From Nocardioides alcanivorans (GTDB taxonomy: Bacteria; Actinomycetota; Actinomycetes; Propionibacteriales; Nocardioidaceae): 64,000 bases of DNA. The DNA lies in contig NZ_JAKGRW010000009.1 in assembly GCF_021555175.1 (NCBI RefSeq), positions 1 through 64,000 of the forward strand, in the 5' to 3' direction. The position numbers and the translations under genes are program-made. Each line of letters opens with the position of its first letter. Positions within the stretch are counted from its first letter, which is position 1. Below the pieces are notes generated by a model. The model did no database searches, was not told the DNA's origin, and saw only the letters and a program-made list of their open reading frames with translations. Positions 1-8,467 of this stretch are shown here, piece by piece.

Positions 1-23
1 ACTGGTCGGTCTCGGGCTGTTGT

Positions 24-908
24 TCAGTCGACGCTGAGCCGTACGTCAGACGGCACGCGGCAGAGCGCCCGGGCACTGCGAGGGTGCACGTGAACCGTCG
101 CGGTGAGCGCTCGTCCGTGCCAGTTGCTGCGAGGGTTCACACGTGAACCCTCGCGGTCATTCGAGCCATCGGTGCCGTCGGTCAGGTCGAGATCCCAGCG
201 CGTTAGAGCTCCGGCGCGGTAGCCGGCGTACGTCGCCCGCAGCTCCGGCGCCGGCCAGGTGGCGGGCGAGGAGCTCGGCCAGGGAGGTGCGGGTCGGTGC
301 CCAGGTGGCGCACGGTCGCGGCGGCGACGGTGATCCGCCGGGCGGGGTCGGAGGCGTCGGCGAAGAGCTGGGCGAGCAGCCGGCCGCGCCGGGTCCACGC
401 GATCCAGCTCCCACAGCCGTGCGGCCAGCTCGCCGGGGTCCGTGTCGGGGCGGGCGTGCAGCATGACGGTGTCGGCGACCGTGGCGTCCGACCAGGCCGG
501 TGGCTCGAGGTTGTCGGGCCGTAGCCACACGCCCTCGCGGAGCTCGGCGTGGCGGGCGTCGAGGAGCTCCCGGCGCAAGTCGACTCGACGCGCGGCGTCG
601 CGGCCCGTCGCGGTCACCACCGCCTGGTGCCAGCTGCCGTCCCAGTCCCGGGTGTCCGGAGCGAGGGCCTCGTCCTGCCTGGCCTGGCGAGCGAGCAGCC
701 GGTCGCTGAGGCGATAGCTGGCATCGCTGGTGACGAGGTCGCCTGCCTGCACCATCCGGCTCAGTGCGACCCGCAGCGTCGCGCCGCTGACCCCGTGCTG
801 CTCGGCGACCGGAACGAGGCTCCTGACCGGGATCTCCGCCGGGTGGGTGCCCAGCAGCAGGCTCAGCACGAGGGATCGTGCGCTGAGTGGGCGGAGGTCG
901 TTGAGCAC
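24..908 (-). CDS. PaaX-family transcriptional regulator (frameshifted)
   Basis: The N-terminal third has a winged-helix domain (TLRVALSRMVQAG near residues 44-56) followed by a PaaX-like central domain (GSWH, RRELLDARHAELREGVWLRP). PaaX proteins repress aromatic or acyl-CoA catabolism genes and usually respond to an acyl-CoA. The C-terminal half is only coherent if the frame changes: about 385-400 the sense frame moves to one reading LLAQLFADASDPARRIT, near 285 to one reading LAELLARHLAG, and near 265 back to the starting frame (PELRATYAGYRAGALTRW). Three one-base losses return to the original frame, so the intact protein would be about 295 residues. It starts with GTG and is divergent from the AidB-like gene 70 bp away, which is the obvious candidate target. 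Family is fairly sure; the effector is unknown. Confidence 0.7.
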   Translation of the reverse strand: MLNDLRPLSARSLVLSLLLGTHPAEIPVRSLVPVAEQHGVSGATLRVALSRMVQAGDLVTSDASYRLSDRLLARQARQDEALAPDTRDWDGSWHQAVVTATGRDAARRVDLRRELLDARHAELREGVWLRPDNLEPPAWSDATVADTVMLHARPDTDPGELAARLWELDRVDPARPAARPALRRRLRPRPADHRRRRDRAPPGHRPAPPWPSSSPATWPAPELRATYAGYRAGALTRWDLDLTDGTDGSNDREGSRVNPRSNWHGRALTATVHVHPRSARALCRVPSDVRLSVD

Positions 909-978
909 GGGTGAACTCTAGATGTTCGCGTTATTACAGACCTTCCATCATTTGATTCTACGGCGTAATGTGGGTGCC

Positions 979-2628
979 ATGGACGTCACGCTGCCTGCCC
1001 CGCACGAGGTCACCAACCAGCCGCCGCCGCACGCGCCCTACGACGCCGCGGCCGATCCGGCCCTGATCGAGGGGCTCCACCGTGAGGGGGCTGGCTGGGC
1101 CGAGGCCGACGTACGCCGGGTGGGCCTGCTGGCAGGCAGTGTCGAGGCGCAGCAGTGGGCCGAGGACGCCCACCACTTCGAGCCGGAGCTGCGCACTGTC
1201 GACCGCTATGGTCACCGCATCGACGAGGTCGAGTTCCACCCGTCGTGGCACCACCTGATGCGCACCTCGGTCGCCGAGGGGCTGGCCGGCGCGGCCTGGA
1301 GTGATCCGCGGCCCGGCGCCCACGTGGCCCGTACCGCGACCTCGTTGGCGTGGCAGCACACCGAGGCCGGCCACGGCTGTCCGATCACGATGACCTACGC
1401 GGTGGTGCCAGCACTGCGGCACAACCCGGAGCTGGCGGCGACCTACGAGCCGCTGCTCAGCTCGCGCGTCTACGACCCCGGTCTGCGGGTGCCCACCACC
1501 AAGCGCGGGCTCATCGCGGGCATGGGCATGACCGAGCGACAGGGTGGCTCGGACGTGCGCACCAACTCGACGGTTGCCGCGCCCACGGCGGAGTCGGGAG
1601 TGTTCACGCTGACCGGACACAAGTGGTTCACCTCGGCGCCGATGAGCGACCTGTTCCTGGTGCTCGCCCAAGCACCGGGTGGGCTCTCCTGCTTCATGGT
1701 GCCGCGGGTGCTGCCCGACGGCACCCGCAACACCTTCCGCATCGTGCGGCTCAAGGACAAGCTCGGCAACCGCTCCAACGCCTCCTCGGAGCCGGAGTTC
1801 GACGGCACCGTTGCCTGGTTGGTCGGCCCCGAGGGGCGAGGGGTGAAGACGATCATCGACATGGTCACCTGCACCCGGCTCGACTGCGTGTCGGGATCGG
1901 CCGGAATGATGCGCAAGGCGCTCGTCGAGGCGGTGCACCACGTACGTCACCGGGCGGCCTTCGGGCGGCGGCTCGTCGACCAGCCGCTGATGCGCAACGT
2001 CGTCGCCGACCTGGCCATCGAGTCCGAGGCCGCCACCACCTTGGCGCTGCGGCTGGCCGGAGCCGCCGACCGGGCGGTGCGCGGCGACGAGCAGGAGCAG
2101 TCCTTCCGCCGCCTGGCCACGGCCATCGGCAAGTTCTGGGTCACCAAGCGCGGTCCCGGTTTCACTGCCGAGGCGTTGGAGTGCCTGGGCGGCAACGGCT
2201 ACGTCGAGGAGTCAGGCATGCCGCGCCTCTACCGTGAGGCGCCGCTCAACTCCGTCTGGGAGGGGTCGGGCAACGTCAACGCGCTGGACGTGCTGCGGGC
2301 ACTGGGGCGCGAACCCGCCTCCGTGGAGGCGCTGATGGCCGAGTTCGCCCTCTCCGCGGGCGCCGACCCCCGGCTGGACGCCGCCGTCCAGCGCATCGGT
2401 GCGGAGCTCGCCGACCCGGCGGAGTTGGAGATGCGGGCCCGCCGCCTCGTCGAGCTCATGGCCGTCGCGTTGCAGGGATCGCTGCTGGTGCGCCACGCAC
2501 CGACTGCTGTCGCCGATGCCTTCTGCGCCACCCGTCTCGGCGGCGACTGGGGTCACTCCTACGGCACCCTTCCCGCCGGCACGGATCTCACCGCGATCCT
2601 CGACCGCTCCGGCCCGATCTCCAGGTGA
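979..2628 (+). CDS. aidB: AidB-like acyl-CoA dehydrogenase
   Basis: Flavin-dependent acyl-CoA dehydrogenase of the AidB subgroup, about 549 residues, close to E. coli AidB in length. Diagnostic stretches are MTERQGGSDVRTN near residue 183 (AidB reads almost the same), the FAD-site segment HKWFTSAPMSD, AFGRRLVDQPLMRNV, and the C-terminal LYREAPLNSVWEGSGNVN with LDVLRAL. AidB proteins protect against alkylating agents in E. coli, while actinobacterial members often serve acyl-CoA catabolism; the sequence alone does not decide. An upstream in-frame ATG at 922 would add 19 residues without family similarity (FALLQTFHH), so I use the ATG at 979, where MDVTLPAPHEVTNQPPP resembles the usual AidB N-terminus. 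The upstream gap holds an ATTAC/GTAAT dyad that a divergent PaaX repressor could use. Confidence 0.85.
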   Translation: MDVTLPAPHEVTNQPPPHAPYDAAADPALIEGLHREGAGWAEADVRRVGLLAGSVEAQQWAEDAHHFEPELRTVDRYGHRIDEVEFHPSWHHLMRTSVAEGLAGAAWSDPRPGAHVARTATSLAWQHTEAGHGCPITMTYAVVPALRHNPELAATYEPLLSSRVYDPGLRVPTTKRGLIAGMGMTERQGGSDVRTNSTVAAPTAESGVFTLTGHKWFTSAPMSDLFLVLAQAPGGLSCFMVPRVLPDGTRNTFRIVRLKDKLGNRSNASSEPEFDGTVAWLVGPEGRGVKTIIDMVTCTRLDCVSGSAGMMRKALVEAVHHVRHRAAFGRRLVDQPLMRNVVADLAIESEAATTLALRLAGAADRAVRGDEQEQSFRRLATAIGKFWVTKRGPGFTAEALECLGGNGYVEESGMPRLYREAPLNSVWEGSGNVNALDVLRALGREPASVEALMAEFALSAGADPRLDAAVQRIGAELADPAELEMRARRLVELMAVALQGSLLVRHAPTAVADAFCATRLGGDWGHSYGTLPAGTDLTAILDRSGPISR

Positions 2629-2641
2629 ATCCGGAGACAGC

Positions 2642-2682
2642 GGCGACTTGGTGTCGCCAGGTGGCAGCAAGCCGCCGCCACC
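2642..2682. terminator. Candidate bidirectional terminator hairpins
   Basis: Two short hairpins lie between the convergent aidB-like and kinase genes. GGCGAC-TTGGT-GTCGCC is at 2642-2658 and GGTGGC-N11-GCCACC at 2660-2682. No T-run follows, which is common for actinobacterial terminators. Confidence 0.4.
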
Positions 2683-2697
2683 AGTCGGCAACCGGTG

Positions 2698-3737
<1,040 letters not shown>

Positions 3738-3880
3738 GACGCGTTCACCCTACCCAGCGGCACCGGTGCCAACCCGCTTTCTCGATTCACGACGTACGCC
3801 GGGGCGCTGTTAGTCTGTGGTGTCCTTCGGCTCTGCCCACCCAGATGGTGGCGCATCCGGGACGAACGCAATGCCCTCCT

Positions 3881-3899
3881 GCCACGGAGAGACCGTGGC
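3881..3899 (+). promoter_or_regulatory. rpsF leader hairpin
   Basis: A perfect seven-base stem, GCCACGG-AGAGA-CCGTGGC, ends 10 nt before the rpsF ribosome binding site (AAGGAGGT at 3911-3918). Many bacteria autoregulate this operon through an S6:S18-binding leader RNA; whether this hairpin is that element is inference. Confidence 0.4.
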
Positions 3900-3928
3900 C
3901 GCCGAGTCCAAAGGAGGTGGAGACCGCT

Positions 3929-4216
3929 ATGCGTGCATACGAAGTGATGGTCATCCTCAGCCCCGAGATTGACGAGCGTGTTGTCGAGGCCAGCCTCGAG
4001 AAGTACCTCGCCGTGATCACCAACGACAAGGGTGTCGTGGACAACGTCGACGTCTGGGGACGTCGCCGCCTGGCCTACGAGATCAACAAGATCGCCGAAG
4101 GCACCTACGTCGTGATCAACCTGAAGGCCGAGCCGGCCACGGTCAAGGAGTTCGACCGCCAGCTCTCCCTCAACGAGTCGATCCTGCGCACCAAGGTGCT
4201 GCGGGCCGCGGCCTGA
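3929..4216 (+). CDS. rpsF: 30S ribosomal protein S6
   Basis: 95-residue S6 ([23 protein letters not shown], then [27 protein letters not shown] and [18 protein letters not shown]). S6 binds 16S rRNA as a heterodimer with S18, encoded two genes downstream. The ATG at 3929 has a strong Shine-Dalgarno AAGGAGGT eight to ten bases upstream. An in-frame ATG at 3845 lies in the leader and is not used. First gene of rpsF-ssb-rpsR-rplI. Confidence 0.98.
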   Translation: MRAYEVMVILSPEIDERVVEASLEKYLAVITNDKGVVDNVDVWGRRRLAYEINKIAEGTYVVINLKAEPATVKEFDRQLSLNESILRTKVLRAAA

Positions 4217-4227
4217 GCATCTGACCC

Positions 4228-4274
4228 GGTCCGGCTGCCGTCGGACCACCGGGTGGGCTGAGCGCTCACCCACC
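4228..4274 (+). terminator. Two intercistronic hairpins, rpsF-ssb
   Basis: GGTCCG-N8-CGGACC at 4228-4247 and GGTGGG-N11-CCCACC at 4252-4274 sit between rpsF and ssb. The second is followed by ATTCTGATTTCC, weakly T-rich. They could attenuate readthrough or protect the rpsF message. Confidence 0.4.
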
Positions 4275-4372
4275 ATTCTGATTTCCTGTGCCTGTGCAGA
4301 ACCTCTGGCTCCTGTCGGGGGATGACGGCACGATGGGCACAGACATCAGACGGATCAGCTAGGAGTCCTGAC

Positions 4373-4959
4373 ATGGCAGGCGAGACAGTCATCACCGTGG
4401 TCGGCAACATCACTGCCGACCCGGAGCTGCGCTTCACCCCTTCGGGTGCAGCGGTTGCGAACTTCACCATCGCGTCCACCCCCGCACGTTCGATCGTCAG
4501 ACGAACGAGTGGAAGGACGGCGAGGCGCTGTTCCTGCGCTGCTCGATCTGGCGTCAGGCTGCCGAGAACGTGGCGGAGTCCCTGCAGCGCGGCATGCGTG
4601 TCGTCGCTCAGGGACGCCTCACCGCGCGCTCCTACGAGACCCGCGAGGGTGAGAAGCGCACGGTGATGGAGCTCGAGGTCGACGAGATCGGCCCGAGCCT
4701 CAAGTTCGCGACCGCCAAGGTCACCCGCGCCGCTCGCGGCGGCGGTCAGGGTGGCGGCGGCTTCTCGGGCGGCGGCGGTGGAGGCAACTCCTTCGGCGGC
4801 GCCCAGGGTGGCGGCGGTTTCGGTGGCGGTCAGGCTGCTGCTCCGGCCAACGACCCGTGGGCCACTCCGGCTCCGCAGGGCGGCGGCCAAGGTGGCGCTC
4901 CGGCCAACGACCCGTGGGGTGCCCCCGGTGTCGGTGGCTCCGAAGAACCTCCGTTCTGA
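4373..4959 (+). CDS. ssb: Single-stranded DNA-binding protein (frameshifted)
   Basis: SSB coats single-stranded DNA in replication and repair. The OB fold begins [25 protein letters not shown] and continues in a second frame as [25 protein letters not shown], then [23 protein letters not shown]. The break is in the C run at 4479-4483: one more C gives [10 protein letters not shown], as in other actinobacterial SSBs. The span of 587 nt plus one base is 196 codons, 195 residues. The C-terminal tail is rich in Gly and Gln and ends [16 protein letters not shown]; its acidic tip EEPPF is the usual docking site for partner proteins. The gene is essential, so this frameshift is best read as a sequencing deletion. 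Start ATG 4373 follows TAGGAG. Confidence 0.96.
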
Positions 4960-5027
4960 TCCGATCTCCCTACCCCTAGCCAACACCCATTCCGGCGCAT
5001 GCCGGGCTTCAGAAAGGAAGCACCACA

Positions 5028-5264
5028 ATGGCCAAGGCAGTGATTCGCAAGCCCAAGAAGAAGGTTTGCCAGTTCTGCAAGGAGAAGGCGACCGGTGTCG
5101 ACTACAAGGACACCACGCTGCTCCGCAAGTTCATCTCCGACCGCGGCAAGATTCGTGCGCGTCGCGTGACCGGCAACTGCGTCCAGCACCAGCGCGACGT
5201 GGCCATTGCGGTCAAGAACGCCCGCGAGGTGGCGCTGCTGCCCTACACCTCCGCCGGTCGCTGA
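5028..5264 (+). CDS. rpsR: 30S ribosomal protein S18
   Basis: 78-residue S18 with the core [22 protein letters not shown]. It keeps the CQFC pair (C14, C17) and a third cysteine in TGNC, so it is the zinc-type (C+) paralogue, the form normally found in this operon. It binds S6. Ribosome site AGAAAGGAAG precedes the ATG. Confidence 0.98.
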   Translation: MAKAVIRKPKKKVCQFCKEKATGVDYKDTTLLRKFISDRGKIRARRVTGNCVQHQRDVAIAVKNAREVALLPYTSAGR

Positions 5265-5286
5265 GCGGGAAGAAGGAGATCAGACG

Positions 5287-5733
5287 ATGAAGCTCATCCT
5301 GACCCAGGAAGTTGACGGCCTCGGCGCCGCTGGCGACGTGGTCGAGGTCAAGGACGGCTACGGCCGCAACTACCTCATCCCCCGTGGCGACGCGATCCGT
5401 TGGACCCGTGGTGGCGAGAAGACCATCGAGTCCATCAAGGCCGCCCGTTCCTCCCGCGCCCTGCGCGACCACGACCACGCGGTCGAGGTCAAGGGCAAGC
5501 TCGAGGGCAAGCCGGTCAAGCTGGCTGTCCGCTCCGGTGAAGGCGGCCGTCTCTTCGGTCGCGTGACCGTGGCCGACATCGCCGCCGCTCTGACGGAGGC
5601 CTCCGGCGAGCAGGTCGACAAGCGGACCATCGTGGTCGGCAACCCGATCAAGGCGCTCGGCGCCCACGAGGTCTCGGTCAAGCTCCACGACGAGGTGTCC
5701 GCCAAGGTGGCCCTCAACGTGGTCGGCGCCTGA
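5287..5733 (+). CDS. rplI: 50S ribosomal protein L9
   Basis: 148-residue L9. The N-terminal rRNA-binding domain is [20 protein letters not shown] with [16 protein letters not shown], followed by the connecting helix and a C-terminal domain ([14 protein letters not shown]). Start ATG 5287 follows AGAAGGAGAT. It is the last gene before a strong terminator. In many actinobacteria the next genes are a MATE exporter and dnaB; here those lie 23 kb away. Confidence 0.98.
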   Translation: MKLILTQEVDGLGAAGDVVEVKDGYGRNYLIPRGDAIRWTRGGEKTIESIKAARSSRALRDHDHAVEVKGKLEGKPVKLAVRSGEGGRLFGRVTVADIAAALTEASGEQVDKRTIVVGNPIKALGAHEVSVKLHDEVSAKVALNVVGA

Positions 5734-5750
5734 CCGCACCCCGATCCACC

Positions 5751-5786
5751 ACCTCACCCTCGGCCCTCACGGGCCGGGGGTGAGGT
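5751..5786 (+). terminator. Intrinsic terminator of the rpsF-rplI operon
   Basis: A long G/C-rich stem: ACCTCACCC (5751-5759) pairs with GGGTGAGGT (5778-5786), enclosing CGGCCC (5761-5766) paired with GGGCCG (5771-5776). It begins 17 bases after the rplI stop. Confidence 0.85.
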
Positions 5787-5931
5787 GCATTTCGGGGAGT
5801 TTCGTGGTGGCCACCGGGTCGCGCCAGTTGGTCGACGCGACGAGCCGGGCGCGCGGTTTGATACGTACCAATCGATGCAGATCGAGCTGCTGAGGCGAAT
5901 CAGGGATCTTTTGCTTCTTATGGTCCGGACC

Positions 5932-5961
5932 TTGACGAGACGGGCGTCACACCTCTATAAA
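5932..5961 (+). promoter_or_regulatory. Sigma-70 type promoter of the ABC operon
   Basis: TTGACG (5932-5937) and TATAAA (5956-5961) with an 18-base spacer, upstream of the binding-protein gene at 5999. The operator at 5961-5982 begins inside the -10 box and covers the likely transcription start, a classic repression geometry. Confidence 0.65.
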
Positions 5962-5982
5962 CAAACCTGATGTTAGGTTTGT
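5961..5982. promoter_or_regulatory. Operator 1, perfect inverted repeat
   Basis: ACAAACCT-N6-AGGTTTGT is a perfect eight-base dyad whose spacer reads GATGTT. The stretch ACAAACCTGATGTTAGG recurs exactly, on the other strand, in operator 2 at 20850-20881. The likely binder is the TetR protein encoded from 21011; the GntR protein from 14397 is the alternative. Confidence 0.75.
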
Positions 5983-5998
5983 ATTCAGAGGAGAGGTC

Positions 5999-7519
5999 AT
6001 GCGGGTAGCGAAGAAGCACCGGGGTCATCTGGTGGCCGGGGCAGCATTGACCGTTGTCGGCGCGCTGCTGACGGCGTGCGGAGCAGCCGACGATGCAGCG
6101 GGTTCCGAAGGCGTTGTCCGGGTGGCAACGGTGGTCGACGTCCAGAGTTTCGACCCTGGTCTGAACCCCGGACAGGGACAGCGCGTGTTCTTGGACCCGG
6201 TGTACGACACCCTCCTCACCGTGGGCGAGGACGGCGGCATCGAGCCGGGCCTGGCCAGCGACTGGACGCTGGACAAGACCGAGTTGAGGATGACCATCGA
6301 TTCCGGCCGACGCTTCAGCGACGGCACGGACCTCGACGCTGCGGCGGTCGTCACGGCCCTGGAGCACAACCAGCAGGCAGGCGGCCCGGCTGCCGCCGCC
6401 CTGGCCAACGTGAAGTCCGTTGACGTGGAGGGCGACAGCGAGGTCGTGCTGTCCCTGAATGCGCCGTCGCCGGCGCTTCCGCTGACTCTCACCGACGTGG
6501 CCGGCATGGTTGCCTCGCCGGCCGCGACCTCGGGCGGTGAGATCGCGACCACGCCAGTCGGCACCGGGCCCTATGTGCTCGACCAGAAGGCCACCAAGGC
6601 CGGGGTGGTCTACGTCTACACGCCGAACCAGGAGTTCGAGGACACCGCGGTCCAGTCGCTCAAGCGCATCGAGATCGAGGTGCTCACCGACGCGGCTGCC
6701 CGCTCCAACGCACTGATCAGCGGTCAGGTCGACCTCGCCCAGGTGGACCGTACCCAGGTGGCCACGGTCGAGAAGTCCGATCTGGAGTCGGCGGTCTCCG
6801 AGGGGAACCACTGGCTGTTGCACTTCGTCGCTCGTGACTCCGGATCCGCGCTCGCCAACGAGAAGATTCGGCAGGCGGTCGGCTATGCGATCAACCGCCA
6901 AGCGTTGGTCGACACCGTCCTCATGGGCCAGGCGACCCCGATGACGCAGGTCTTCTCCGAAGGTTCGCCCTTCCACGTCGACGGACTCGAATCCGGCTAC
7001 GCGTTCGATCCCGAGAAGGCCCGTCAGCTGGTGCGCGAGTCGGGCGTCGCCAATCCCCGGTTCACCATTCCGACCTTCGGGACCTTCACGTCGGCCGCCG
7101 AGGCGATCCAGGCGGACCTCAAGGACGTCGGAATCACGGTCGACATCAAGCTCATCCAGCCGGGCACGCTGGACCAGGAGAACCGCTCGAAGAACTTCGA
7201 CGCGATGCTCACGCCGATCAAGGAGATCCATCCCGAGCAGTTGTACGGCGTGCGGGTGGCAGAGAACGGCCCGATGAACCCCTACCAGGTCGCCTCTCCC
7301 GAGATCAGCGCCCTCCACCAGCAGGCCCTGGACGCCGAGGACGAGGCCGAGCAGGACGAGATCTACAGGTCGATGCTGACCGAGATCAGCGACGAGGCGA
7401 TCTGGCAGAACCTTTACACCGACCACTCGACCATCGCGTGGAACTCGACCCTCAGCGGCGTGAAGCCTGCGCCCGGTTGGCCGATGGGTCCCTCGCTGCG
7501 CGGCGTGACCAAGGACTGA
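5999..7519 (+). CDS. ABC transporter family 5 substrate-binding lipoprotein
   Basis: Solute-binding protein of the peptide/nickel (DppA/OppA, SBP_bac_5) class, 506 residues. The signal peptide ends in the lipobox LLTAC with the acylated cysteine at C27, so it is tethered outside the membrane. Family features are VDVQSFDPGLNPGQG, LASDWTLDKTELRMTI with FSDGTDLDAAAV, and IRQAVGYAINRQALVDTVL. Family 5 proteins bind peptides but also opines, glycosides and metal chelates, so the ligand is open; the neighbouring catabolic enzymes suggest a non-peptide carbon source. It is the first gene of an operon running to at least 11296. Promoter and operator lie immediately upstream. Confidence 0.9.
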   Translation: MRVAKKHRGHLVAGAALTVVGALLTACGAADDAAGSEGVVRVATVVDVQSFDPGLNPGQGQRVFLDPVYDTLLTVGEDGGIEPGLASDWTLDKTELRMTIDSGRRFSDGTDLDAAAVVTALEHNQQAGGPAAAALANVKSVDVEGDSEVVLSLNAPSPALPLTLTDVAGMVASPAATSGGEIATTPVGTGPYVLDQKATKAGVVYVYTPNQEFEDTAVQSLKRIEIEVLTDAAARSNALISGQVDLAQVDRTQVATVEKSDLESAVSEGNHWLLHFVARDSGSALANEKIRQAVGYAINRQALVDTVLMGQATPMTQVFSEGSPFHVDGLESGYAFDPEKARQLVRESGVANPRFTIPTFGTFTSAAEAIQADLKDVGITVDIKLIQPGTLDQENRSKNFDAMLTPIKEIHPEQLYGVRVAENGPMNPYQVASPEISALHQQALDAEDEAEQDEIYRSMLTEISDEAIWQNLYTDHSTIAWNSTLSGVKPAPGWPMGPSLRGVTKD

Positions 7520-7522
7520 TCC

Positions 7523-8467
7523 ATGCTCAAGCTCATCGGTGGTCGACTGCTGGCCTTGGTGCCGTTGCTCTTCCTCGTCTCCCTGATCAGTGTCTTCCTG
7601 ATCCAGCTGGTGCCCGGGGATCCGGCCGAGACGATCGCCGGTTCGTCGGCCACCGATGCGCAGATCGCTCAGGTCCGCAGCCAGCTCGGGCTGGACGTCT
7701 CCGCTCCCCTGCAGTACTGGAACTGGATCACCCACGCGGTGCAGGGTGACTTCGGCCGCTCGCTGCTTGACGGCAGCGAGGTCCTCCCGGTGGTGACCCA
7801 GCGGTTCGGAGTCACCTTCACCCTCGCCGTCGCGGGCATCCTCGTCGGCGTCCTGATCGGCGTGCCGGCCGGATCGTTCGCCGCGCTCCGGCCGGGCAGC
7901 CTCGTCGACCGCGGGATCATGATCCTGGCCACCGCGGGACTCGCGATGCCTGCCTTCTGGCTGGCGCTCCTGCTGGTCGCCTTCTTCGGCATGCGCCTGG
8001 GCTGGTTCCCGGCCACGGGCTACAGCCCGCCGGAGCTCGGCATCGGCCCCTGGCTCTCCTCTCTCGTGCTGCCCGCCCTGGCCCTCGGTGCCGTCGTGGC
8101 GGCCATGCTCGCCCGCCATGCCCGCTCCTCCATGATCGAGACCCTGCAGAAGCCCTACATCCGCACCGCGCGGGCCATGGGTCTACGCAGGTCGAGTGTC
8201 ATCGGCAAGCACGCCCTCAAGAACTCCTGCGGACCGGTGCTCACGACGATGGGCTTTCACTTCGCACATCTGCTGGGTGGCGCCGTCGTGGTGGAACAGG
8301 TCTTCGGCATCCATGGGCTCGGCGGGCTGGCCCTGGAAGCCGTCAACACCCGCGACATGCCGGTGATCCAGTGCGTGGTGGTGGTGACCGGATTGGCGGT
8401 GGCGGCCGCGCAACTGCTCGTCGACCTGGGCTACGGCCTGGTGAACCCGAAGGTGAGGCCCCAGTGA
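7523..8467 (+). CDS. ABC transporter permease, DppB class
   Basis: 314-residue inner-membrane permease. It has the LVSLISVFLIQLVPGDPAE N-terminus, a QLGLD...PLQYWNWI loop, and the coupling-helix region ARAMGLRRSSVIGKHALKNS, diagnostic of DppB/OppB-type permeases, with about six membrane spans. Pairs with the permease half of the next gene. Its TGA overlaps the next GTG start. Confidence 0.92.
   Translation: MLKLIGGRLLALVPLLFLVSLISVFLIQLVPGDPAETIAGSSATDAQIAQVRSQLGLDVSAPLQYWNWITHAVQGDFGRSLLDGSEVLPVVTQRFGVTFTLAVAGILVGVLIGVPAGSFAALRPGSLVDRGIMILATAGLAMPAFWLALLLVAFFGMRLGWFPATGYSPPELGIGPWLSSLVLPALALGAVVAAMLARHARSSMIETLQKPYIRTARAMGLRRSSVIGKHALKNSCGPVLTTMGFHFAHLLGGAVVVEQVFGIHGLGGLALEAVNTRDMPVIQCVVVVTGLAVAAAQLLVDLGYGLVNPKVRPQ

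Noticed and set aside
4479..4483. Programmed frameshifting in ssb
   Set aside because: SSB is not known to use it, there is no slippery heptamer with a downstream structure, and the same deletion pattern occurs in nine unrelated genes.
5918..8119. 733-residue open frame on the minus strand under the ABC binding-protein and permease genes
   Set aside because: Its composition is low-complexity Arg/Gly/Asp-rich with no fold, while the opposite strand encodes clear transporter subunits. It is a codon-bias shadow.
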